Origin: Calditrichota bacterium
Lineage (GTDB): Bacteria > Calditrichota > Calditrichia > JAJRVZ01
Length of the DNA: 36,842 nucleotides
Assembly: GCA_024277055.1 (NCBI GenBank)
Contig: JAJRVZ010000173.1
Coordinates: 1-36,842 of the forward strand
Direction of reading: 5' to 3'
Part shown: positions 1 through 7,162 of the stretch, piece after piece
Layout: each line of letters opens with the position of its first letter
Numbering within the stretch: position 1 is the stretch's first letter
Program-made: the position numbers and the translations under genes
Notes under the pieces: model-generated
Database searches by the model: none
What the model saw: the letters and a program-made list of their open reading frames with translations, nothing else
What the model was told of the DNA's origin: nothing

Positions 1-2
1 AG

Positions 3-518
3 GGCTTCGCCGTCGACATCGGTACGATTTATGATACCGCCCTGCCCGGATTACGTATCGGAGCGGCGTTGACCAACTTTGGCACCGATATGAAAATGAG
101 CGGTGATGATCTGCTGGTTTATCACGACATCGATCCGAATCAGATGGGAAACAACGACCGTATTTTTGCCGAGCTGCAAACTTCAGAATGGCCGCTGCCG
201 CTTAATTTTCAACTGGGTGTGGCTATGGATATTCTGAATACCGAAGAACATACCCTGACCCTCGCAACCGATGCCGTCCACCCCATCGATAATTCCGAAA
301 GTATTCACCTGGGGGCGGAATATATCTGGAATAAAAAATACTTTCTGCGGGCAGGATATCGCAATTTGTTTCTGGACGATGGTGAAGAGGGGCCCACGTT
401 CGGCGGTGGCATTTATATGCCGCTTTTCGGTAACTTTCAATTCAGTTTGAATTATGCCTGGGCCGATTTCGGTCGCCTGGAAAATACGCAGCGTTTTTCG
501 ATTAACATAAAATTTTGA
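3..518 (+). CDS. PorV/PorQ-like outer-membrane beta-barrel protein (3' part)
   Basis: The reading frame is open from the window edge, so the gene begins upstream; the TTG at 69 given by the ORF track is an internal codon. About 171 residues are visible. They show alternating amphipathic strands rich in Gly and aromatics, such as LRIGAALTNFG, FLRAGYRN and FQFSLNYAWADFG, and end in FSINIKF with a terminal Phe, as expected of an outer-membrane barrel recognised by the BAM machinery. The pattern resembles the PorV/PorQ (UPF0164-like) family, FadL-like barrels that in FCB bacteria act as the shuttle or scaffold of type IX secretion. Two T9SS-tailed proteins in this window make that role plausible. 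Without the N-terminus the subtype (PorV, PorQ or a general barrel) cannot be fixed. It ends 81 bases before the mannoside operon. Confidence 0.75.
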   Translation, partial: GFAVDIGTIYDTALPGLRIGAALTNFGTDMKMSGDDLLVYHDIDPNQMGNNDRIFAELQTSEWPLPLNFQLGVAMDILNTEEHTLTLATDAVHPIDNSESIHLGAEYIWNKKYFLRAGYRNLFLDDGEEGPTFGGGIYMPLFGNFQFSLNYAWADFGRLENTQRFSINIKF

Positions 519-531
519 AGGAATAAATACG

Positions 532-576
532 ACCGGACTGATCGGTTTTCAGCCCGGTATTAAATTAGATACGGGC
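532..576 (+). terminator. Possible weak terminator and second hairpin after the barrel gene
   Basis: Two short inverted repeats follow the stop codon. The first is ACCGG-ACTGA-TCGGT (one G.U pair) followed by TTTT. The second is GCCCGGTAT paired with ATACGGGC, with one bulged G. Both are short and the T run is only four long, so termination would be weak. They may instead lie in the leader of the ABC transporter operon. No convincing promoter was found between 519 and 599. Confidence 0.3.
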
Positions 577-599
577 TTCAGTTACATTCATTTGCACCA

Positions 600-1904
600 A
601 TGGAAACAATGAGAATGGCGGTTTTAAAACAGGGACTGGTTGTGCCTCTTCTTTTCGCAATTCTGATCGGCTGTGATGGAAATGAGAACAAACTAACTGC
701 CGAATTGCTGTATTGGTCGTCGAACAACCCCTACGAAATAGAATTTGCCGATTCTGTCGTCAGTCTGTGGAATCGCCTTAATCCGGAAGAACCGATTGTA
801 TATCAGCCCGTTCCGGAAGGCCGGTCCAGTGAAGAAGTTATTCTGGCGGCGGTAGTCGGCAGAACCACACCGGATTTTTATTCCAATATCTGGCAAGGTG
901 ATGTTGAGTTTTTTGCACAGAGCGGGGTGCTGGTTGCATTGGATACGCTGAACGGGTTTATGGATTTTCTTTACGACCGCTGTGACAGTTCCGTCGTCGA
1001 AGAAATCAGGTCCTCCGACGGTCATATCTATCAAATCCCCTGGAAAATAAATCCGATAATGATGATCTACAATGTGAACATATTTCGCGAAAACGGATAC
1101 CCCCATCCCCCGGTAACCTATAAAGACTATTTGGAAGCGGCGGAAAAAATTTCAATTGACAGGGACGGCGATGGTTATTTTGACCGCTGGATCGGTTACA
1201 GACGAATAATGGCGACCTGGTGGCAGCGATTTTTTGATTTTTACCCGTTATACCTCGGAGCATCCGGCGGCGCCAAACTGGTGGACCGGAACAAAGTCCT
1301 GTTCGATAATAAATATGCGGTTCAGGTATTCAGGTTTCTAAAAACCCTGTACGATAAAAAGTATTTTACGCGCGAATCATTGAGTGCCAGACAGGATGCT
1401 TTTCTGAATTCCGATATAGCAACACGTTTCACGGGGCCATGGGAAATTGTCCACGCGGAAAAATTCAAACCGGAAGGATTCGATTACGGTTTTTCACCTC
1501 TTCCGGTTCCTGATGATTCAATCGAAGCGGTTTACACCTACGGAGATCCCAAAAATATCGTTATTTTTAATACCTGTAAACAGCCGGAAAAAGCCTGGCG
1601 GTTTTTACGATTTATGATGAATGTGGAAAATGATTTCCTGTTTCTGAAAATGACGACACAGTTGCCGCGGCGCAAGAACCTGTTCAAATCCCCCCTGTTC
1701 CGACAGTATTTTGAACAGCATCCGAAGATGCTGCCCTTTGCCCGGCAGGCGCTTTATGTGCGGGGTACCGATACCTGCGCCCGTCTGAAGGAGGTTTTTG
1801 ATATTATTTCACAGGAATACGAAGCCTGTGTCATTTACGGAACCAAATCACCGGAACAGGCCATCCATGACGCCGCAGCGGCTGCACAGGTTATACTGAA
1901 TTGA
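600..1904 (+). CDS. Sugar ABC transporter substrate-binding lipoprotein (family 1)
   Basis: This is an extracytoplasmic solute-binding protein of the MalE/UgpB type. It is a 434-residue lipoprotein: a hydrophobic signal (VVPLLFAILIGC) ends at a lipobox Cys near residue 25. The body has the family's usual length and Trp/Tyr-rich binding features (YWSSNNPYEIEFADSVV, TRFTGPWEIVHAEKF, AWRFLRFMMN). It should capture an oligosaccharide in the periplasm for the two permeases that follow at once. The two GH130 enzymes and the beta-mannosidase downstream point to a beta-mannoside or manno-oligosaccharide ligand; that is inferred from context, not from binding-site residues. The start is uncertain: ATG codons at 600, 609 and 615 are all possible and none has a strong Shine-Dalgarno sequence. 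First gene of the operon. Confidence 0.93.
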   Translation: METMRMAVLKQGLVVPLLFAILIGCDGNENKLTAELLYWSSNNPYEIEFADSVVSLWNRLNPEEPIVYQPVPEGRSSEEVILAAVVGRTTPDFYSNIWQGDVEFFAQSGVLVALDTLNGFMDFLYDRCDSSVVEEIRSSDGHIYQIPWKINPIMMIYNVNIFRENGYPHPPVTYKDYLEAAEKISIDRDGDGYFDRWIGYRRIMATWWQRFFDFYPLYLGASGGAKLVDRNKVLFDNKYAVQVFRFLKTLYDKKYFTRESLSARQDAFLNSDIATRFTGPWEIVHAEKFKPEGFDYGFSPLPVPDDSIEAVYTYGDPKNIVIFNTCKQPEKAWRFLRFMMNVENDFLFLKMTTQLPRRKNLFKSPLFRQYFEQHPKMLPFARQALYVRGTDTCARLKEVFDIISQEYEACVIYGTKSPEQAIHDAAAAAQVILN

Positions 1905-1911
1905 GTGACAA

Positions 1912-2766
1912 ATGAAAAAAGGAAAATTAACACCGTACCTGATGGTATCACCGTATTTGCTGCATTTCAGTGTATTCGTTGCTTTCCCGGTAATTTTTTC
2001 ACTGGTGCTCGTTTTCCATCGCTGGAATATCATTGCCCCTATGCAATGGGTTGGATTGCAAAATTTCAACCATTTAATAAACGACCGGCTGTTTTTCCGG
2101 TCGCTGATCAATACTTTCATTTTCCTGTTAATCCATATCCCGTTGCAGATTATCGTTGCGCTGGCACTGGCGGAGTTTTTGAATCAGCAGATCCGTCTTA
2201 GGGCCTTTTTTCGCGCAGCGTACTTTTTACCGGTAATTATTTCAGGCGTTGTAGTTACCATTGTATGGCAACAATTATATGGATTCGATTCGGGACTGTT
2301 CAACCGGCTGTTAACGACGGTGGGGTTGCCCAAAATCGGATGGCTAATTGATAAGAGATTAGCCATGTCGTCTATCGCACTTATGGCTACGTGGAAGAAT
2401 GTCGGTTTGTATGTCGTCCTGTTCCTCGTTGGCTTACAGAGTGTTCCATTACATTATTACGAGGCGGCGGATATGGACGGCGCGACCCATTGGCAGAAAT
2501 TTCGCTATATTACCATTCCATCGATCAACCCTACTATTTTTATGGTTGTCGTGTTGTCGACGATCGGTGGATTCTCCCTATTTATTGAACCGTATATCAT
2601 GACAGGCGGCGGACCGCTGAACAGCACTTTGTCTGCGGTGCTTTACATATACAAACAGGCATTCACATATTACCATATGGGTTATGCGGCAACCCTTGGT
2701 TTTTGCTTTGCAGCGGTGATCATGCTGGTGATTTTTATTCAGAAAAAATTTATCGAGAAAGATTGA
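1912..2766 (+). CDS. Sugar ABC transporter permease, MalF/UgpA type
   Basis: A 284-residue inner-membrane protein with about six hydrophobic segments. It carries the EAA loop of binding-protein-dependent permeases near residue 190 (EAADMDGATHWQKF...IPSINP), which contacts the ATPase. The N-terminus (MKKGKLTPYLMVSPYLLHF) is typical of the MalF-like subunit of CUT1 sugar importers, without the large periplasmic loop of E. coli MalF. It starts seven bases after the stop of the binding protein and is followed within five bases by its partner permease, so the three genes are clearly co-transcribed. The overlapping 98-codon ORF at 1905-2201 in another frame is a shadow. Confidence 0.96.
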   Translation: MKKGKLTPYLMVSPYLLHFSVFVAFPVIFSLVLVFHRWNIIAPMQWVGLQNFNHLINDRLFFRSLINTFIFLLIHIPLQIIVALALAEFLNQQIRLRAFFRAAYFLPVIISGVVVTIVWQQLYGFDSGLFNRLLTTVGLPKIGWLIDKRLAMSSIALMATWKNVGLYVVLFLVGLQSVPLHYYEAADMDGATHWQKFRYITIPSINPTIFMVVVLSTIGGFSLFIEPYIMTGGGPLNSTLSAVLYIYKQAFTYYHMGYAATLGFCFAAVIMLVIFIQKKFIEKD

Positions 2767-2770
2767 AATC

Positions 2771-3580
2771 GTGAAAAGGGCAATTTTATACACAATCCTG
2801 ACCCTCGGTGCCGTTATGTTTCTTTATCCGTTTTTGTGGATGATACTGGCATCGATGGCGCCGGAGAATGAGATCGGCAAACTGACCCTTCTACCTTCAT
2901 CTCTTTCGCTGAAAAGTTATGTGCATATGTTTTCCAAAATCCCGATCGGCAAAGCGCTGTTTAACAGCCTGTTTGTTTCAGCCTGTGTTACAGGCGGCGT
3001 GCTTATTTTCAGCTCGATGGTCGGTTATGCACTTTCTCGTTTTGATTTTCGGGGAAGGGATACCATTTTTTACATTATTCTGTTCACCATGACCCTGCCG
3101 TTCCAGATAACCCTGATCCCCCAGTACATTCTCATTGTGAAACTGGGTTGGGTGGATACCTACCTGGCCCTGATTGTTCCCTATTTTCTCAATACGCTGG
3201 GTATTATCCTGTTCCGCCAGCATTTCAAAAGCCTGCCGCAGGATATCATCGACGCCGCCCGTATTGACGGCTGTGGCGAACTGCGAATACTGTTCCGGGT
3301 TCTGTGGCCGAATTCGATACCGGCCCTGGTGACCGTAGCGATTCTGACGTTCATGGCCACCTGGAATGAAGTACTCTGGCCGCTGATCGTGATCCGCAAA
3401 GAAGAATTAATGACCATGCCGCAGCTGGTTACCCTTTTCGCCGTCGGTGGCAGAGCAGAATCCCAGCTCGGTACGAAACTGGCCTCGGCCACCATGCTGG
3501 CCCTGCCGATCCTGGTGGCATACCTGTTTTTCCAACGGTATTTCATCCAGAGTATGGCCTCCAGCGGGTTGAAGGAATAA
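2771..3580 (+). CDS. Sugar ABC transporter permease, MalG/UgpE type
   Basis: A 269-residue membrane protein starting at GTG. It has about six membrane segments and the EAA-loop signature DAARIDGCGELRILFRVLWP, followed by the conserved TFMATWNEVLWPL segment typical of MalG-like CUT1 permeases. It completes the membrane part of the importer with the preceding gene. No ATP-binding subunit follows; the next genes are glycoside-active enzymes. CUT1 importers in several bacteria share one multitask ATPase (MsiK/UgpC type) encoded elsewhere, which is the likeliest explanation here. Confidence 0.96.
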   Translation: MKRAILYTILTLGAVMFLYPFLWMILASMAPENEIGKLTLLPSSLSLKSYVHMFSKIPIGKALFNSLFVSACVTGGVLIFSSMVGYALSRFDFRGRDTIFYIILFTMTLPFQITLIPQYILIVKLGWVDTYLALIVPYFLNTLGIILFRQHFKSLPQDIIDAARIDGCGELRILFRVLWPNSIPALVTVAILTFMATWNEVLWPLIVIRKEELMTMPQLVTLFAVGGRAESQLGTKLASATMLALPILVAYLFFQRYFIQSMASSGLKE

Positions 3581-3664
3581 TTCTTTTAACAGAGCGAATG
3601 ATGAAAAACCACGGGACAGCGACATGACAGCGGATAGTAACAAATCGAACCGGGAAAGAAGGTA

Positions 3665-4921
3665 ATGACAGACCGACTGATATACAGATATTCAAACAGG
3701 ATTTCCGCCGATTCCGGGCGTGTGATCCTGCAATATTTTCAACCGGGCGGCTCGAAGCGCCGTTTGCAGATTCTTCAGCGTATCGAAGAGATTGACGACC
3801 ACGGGGCAGGGGAAACCTGGAAAAAAACTCAGGCACTATTTGAAAACCGGCACCGGGATTTTGCAGGCCTTGTCGAGCGCAATTTTAACCGGGTAAAACA
3901 ATTTTATCCCCAGGCTGAAAAATGGTCAGCGAAAAAACAACTGCTTGCCGGTGCTTACTTCAGCAACGAATATACTTTCCAGAGTGCGGCGTTGATGAAT
4001 CCGTCTATCATTCCGGCGTCCGGCGACCGGGCCGGTTCGGTTGAATTTATATCGAGCCTGCGTGCCGTGGGAGAGGGACATATATCGTCCCTCGTATTTC
4101 AAGGCGGCAGGATGGACGGCAACGGCGAACTGGAACTGAATAATATTCCAATAACTGCCGAATTGCCGGAAACCGTCCGGATGTATAATTCATCATCAGG
4201 AGAATGGGAAATTGAATTCGCCGATGACAGTACCCTGGAAGAGCGGGTAATTTTTCCTGTAACGGAGGATGAAAGTAACGGAATAGAGGATGCCCGGTTT
4301 GTTCGCTTTTCTGCGGACGACGGTTCAAAAAAATATTTCGCAACCTATACGGCCTACGACGGCCACCATATCAATATTAAATTGCTGCAAACCGGAGACT
4401 TCAGACAATTCCGGTCCGTGCGTTTACAGGGAAAGGCCGTCTCCGACAAAGGCGCTGCTCTTTTCCCCCGCATGATCGACGGCCAATATGTAATGACATC
4501 ACGAAATGACGGGGAATCGTTGTTTATTATGTATTCGGATGACATTTATCGCTGGGAAAATTCCGAACCGATTTACAATCCCGCAAGGGAATGGGAGCTC
4601 ATACAAACCGGCAACTGCGGCTCACCCATTGAAACGGATGAAGGCTGGCTTTTACTTACACACGGAGTCGGCCCGGTGCGCCGGTACGTAATCAGTGCCA
4701 TTCTGCTGGACCTGCAGAATCCCGGCAAAGTAATCGCTCGCCTGCCCGCCCCGCTGATCAGCCCGCAGGAAAATGAGCGCAACGGGTATGTGCCCAATGT
4801 TGTTTATACCTGTGGTGCCATGGCTGCCGGTGATCATTTACTTGTTCCTTTTGCCATGTCCGATTATTGCAGCGGATATGCCAGAGCGTCCATCCGGGAA
4901 ATTATCAACAATATGGAGTAA
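3665..4921 (+). CDS. GH130-family glycoside phosphorylase/hydrolase, long form
   Basis: A 418-residue cytoplasmic enzyme (no signal peptide) of glycoside hydrolase family 130, which acts on beta-mannosides, often by phosphorolysis releasing mannose 1-phosphate. The five-bladed propeller motifs are visible: GIEDARFV with the expected catalytic Asp at 209, YTAYDGHH, SPIETDEGWLLLTHGVG, and the closing VPNVVYTCGA. About 110 residues lie in front of the propeller, making it longer than the next gene. The segment where classical GH130 phosphorylases have Lys-Ile-Gly before the Pro-Ile-Lys/Glu-Thr motif reads WELIQTGNCGSPIET, so that basic phosphate-site residue is absent. The retained His of LTHG keeps phosphorolysis possible. 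Substrate not assignable from sequence. Start ATG overlaps the stop of a 13-codon mini-ORF. Confidence 0.93.
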   Translation: MTDRLIYRYSNRISADSGRVILQYFQPGGSKRRLQILQRIEEIDDHGAGETWKKTQALFENRHRDFAGLVERNFNRVKQFYPQAEKWSAKKQLLAGAYFSNEYTFQSAALMNPSIIPASGDRAGSVEFISSLRAVGEGHISSLVFQGGRMDGNGELELNNIPITAELPETVRMYNSSSGEWEIEFADDSTLEERVIFPVTEDESNGIEDARFVRFSADDGSKKYFATYTAYDGHHINIKLLQTGDFRQFRSVRLQGKAVSDKGAALFPRMIDGQYVMTSRNDGESLFIMYSDDIYRWENSEPIYNPAREWELIQTGNCGSPIETDEGWLLLTHGVGPVRRYVISAILLDLQNPGKVIARLPAPLISPQENERNGYVPNVVYTCGAMAAGDHLLVPFAMSDYCSGYARASIREIINNME

Positions 4922-4945
4922 TTACGAAAGCTAACGGAGGCGAAC

Positions 4946-5854
4946 ATGGAAATTACTCGTTATAAAAACAATCCTGTGCTGACGGCAAACGATGTATCGT
5001 TTTGCGTTAACAGTATATTCAACGCCGGTGCGGTTAAAATCGAAAATGAATACCTGTTGCTGTGCCGGGTTGAAATGCCCAACGGAAGGTCTTCTTTACT
5101 CACGGCCCGGGGAGCCGACGGCAAATCGTTCAAGCCGGAACTGAAACCGTTATTAACACCGGAGCAACACGGCCCCTGCAAAGAATTTGTCGAATGGGGC
5201 GTCGAGGACCCGCGCATTACCCCGCTTGAAGGGAAATATTATATCACCTATACCGGCTATTCAAAGTATAAACCGCTGGTGATGCTGGCGGAAACCGACA
5301 ATTTCAGGGATGTAAATATTCTCGGTCCGATCACCGTGCCTTCTAATAAGGATGCCGCCATTTTCCCCGAAAAAATCGGCGGTTATTACTGGAAGATCGA
5401 CCGTCCTACGGCCGAAGAGCGCCATGATATGTGGATCAGCCGCAGCCCGGACCTGCTGCATTGGGGACATTTCAGGGTATTGCAGGAACCGGAATCCGGC
5501 AGCTGGGAACAGGACAAAATCGGGCTTTCCAGCCAGCCGGTAAAAACCGATGAAGGCTGGTTAATGCTGTACCATGGCGTCAGAGGATTCGGAATCAGTT
5601 CCATTTACAAACTGGGCGTTATGTTGCTCGACCCGGAAAAACCGTGGAAGGTAATCGGTAAAAGCCGCTACCCTATTCTCTCGCCGCAACTGGATTACGA
5701 GCGTGTTGGAGACGTCTGTAATGTAGTTTTTTCCTGCGGCTGGATTTTTGAAAATGACGGAGAAGTAAAAATCTATTACAGCGGAGCCGACACGAATATT
5801 TGTCTGGCCACAACGACGGTCGATGACCTGCTTGCCCGCTGCCGGGATAAATAG
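4946..5854 (+). CDS. GH130-family beta-mannoside phosphorylase, short form
   Basis: A 302-residue cytoplasmic GH130 enzyme, compact like the beta-1,4-manno-oligosaccharide and mannosyl-glucose phosphorylases. The catalytic Asp is in GVEDPR (D88). The residues used by GH130 phosphorylases to hold phosphate appear conserved: Arg in KIDRP (R153), Lys in QDKIG (K191) and His in MLYHGV (H210). It ends with the usual VCNVVFSCGW and YYSGADTNICLA blades. Predicted reaction: phosphorolysis of a beta-mannoside to alpha-mannose 1-phosphate plus a shortened acceptor. A good Shine-Dalgarno (ACGGAGGC) precedes the ATG. It shares fold but little sequence with the preceding GH130, so the pair probably splits the work by linkage or chain length. 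Confidence 0.95.
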   Translation: MEITRYKNNPVLTANDVSFCVNSIFNAGAVKIENEYLLLCRVEMPNGRSSLLTARGADGKSFKPELKPLLTPEQHGPCKEFVEWGVEDPRITPLEGKYYITYTGYSKYKPLVMLAETDNFRDVNILGPITVPSNKDAAIFPEKIGGYYWKIDRPTAEERHDMWISRSPDLLHWGHFRVLQEPESGSWEQDKIGLSSQPVKTDEGWLMLYHGVRGFGISSIYKLGVMLLDPEKPWKVIGKSRYPILSPQLDYERVGDVCNVVFSCGWIFENDGEVKIYYSGADTNICLATTTVDDLLARCRDK

Positions 5855-5857
5855 TCC

Positions 5858-7162
5858 ATGAAATTAATCCCGTTCCTGCTGGGTTTCTATTTGCTGATAG
5901 TTGCCGGCGGTTGCCGGAAAAAAAACCCGGATTTACCGTCAATCGGCAACAGAATGGCTAATCCGGCTCATTTGAACTTTCTGTTCGAACCTGTCATTTT
6001 CAAAGGTGATTCGGCCGGTATTATTCATATTTACAGCGAATATCCGGATTATCTCTGGGTCGGGGATGAAGATGAGGGGATCGCCTGCGTGGATGATGCG
6101 GCCCGTGCGGCTGTTTTTTATCAACGGTATTACCGGTACTCCGGGGATCGGACAGCGGCGGAAAAGGCGCTTTTACTGTGCAGATTTCTGCTCGGCATGC
6201 AGGGTAATTCTGGCTATTTTTTTAATTTTATTTACCCCGACCATTCGATAAATCTCACCCACAGAAACAGCGAAGATCGTCCCGACTGGTGGAGCTGGCG
6301 GGCACTATGGGCATTGACGGAATGTTATCCCCTGGCAAGCGAGGCCGACGGTCAACTGGCCGCCCAGATTCATGATTCGATCGAGAAGCTGTTGAAAGCC
6401 GTTCGTAAATTTATACCACGGGAAACCGAAATTACTGAAACAAAGGGTTTCAGCCATCCCCGCTGGCTGCCCTACGAAGCGGCGGCGGACCAGGCCTCGG
6501 TGCTGCTGCTGGGCGTTACCACCTGGAACCGCCTGTTTTCTTCCGCAGAAAACGAATTGCTGATGAACCGGCTGGCGGAAGGAATTGTCATGATGCAGGC
6601 CGGTGATGAAAAAACCTTTCCGTACGGTGCTTTCTTAAGCTGGAAAAATCTGTGGCACGGCTGGGGAAATTGCCAGGCCTGGGCTTTGTTGAATTTACCG
6701 GCAGATAAATTCCGGCAAGAATACCGGGTACACGCGCTGCAGGAGGTAGATGGTTTTTATCCCCATCTTTTGCGATCGGGCATGTTAAATGAATTTTCCC
6801 TGATCAGGACCGATGACCGGCTGGAAATTGAAAGCAAAAAACGGTTTCCTCAAATTGCGTACGAACTGCGGCCGATGATACTGGCGGCGCTGCAGGCGGC
6901 AGGTATAAGTGAAAATAACGACTATGCCATGCTGGCGGGAAAACTGGCCGGCTGGTTTTTCGGCGTGAATGCCGCGCGGCAGTCGATGTACGATCCGGCA
7001 ACCGGGCGCTGTTTCGACGGTATTATCAGCGAAAAAAAGATAAACCGCAATTCCGGCGCGGAGTCAACGATTGAAGCGCTGCTGGCCCTGCTGGCCGTCG
7101 AACAGCATCCGGGGGCTTTAAAGGAATTACAATTAACCTTGAAAAACATTACGGAAGAATAG
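5858..7162 (+). CDS. Lipoprotein of probable alpha/alpha-toroid glycosidase fold
   Basis: A 434-residue protein with a lipoprotein signal (FYLLIVAGGC, lipid Cys 19), so it is anchored outside the cytoplasm. The body is all-helical and rich in Trp, with motifs that recall six-hairpin glycosidase or epimerase barrels: GIACVDDAARAAVFYQRYY near residue 75, DRPDWWSWRALWALTECYP near 140, and a repeated helix-pair rhythm. I cannot assign a numbered GH family. It starts three bases after the first-listed GH130 pair ends and abuts the beta-mannosidase, so it belongs to the operon. A periplasmic mannoside-trimming or mannose-epimerising role is possible; the typical cytoplasmic cellobiose/mannobiose 2-epimerase motifs are not seen and the lipobox argues against it. 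Confidence 0.8.
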   Translation: MKLIPFLLGFYLLIVAGGCRKKNPDLPSIGNRMANPAHLNFLFEPVIFKGDSAGIIHIYSEYPDYLWVGDEDEGIACVDDAARAAVFYQRYYRYSGDRTAAEKALLLCRFLLGMQGNSGYFFNFIYPDHSINLTHRNSEDRPDWWSWRALWALTECYPLASEADGQLAAQIHDSIEKLLKAVRKFIPRETEITETKGFSHPRWLPYEAAADQASVLLLGVTTWNRLFSSAENELLMNRLAEGIVMMQAGDEKTFPYGAFLSWKNLWHGWGNCQAWALLNLPADKFRQEYRVHALQEVDGFYPHLLRSGMLNEFSLIRTDDRLEIESKKRFPQIAYELRPMILAALQAAGISENNDYAMLAGKLAGWFFGVNAARQSMYDPATGRCFDGIISEKKINRNSGAESTIEALLALLAVEQHPGALKELQLTLKNITEE

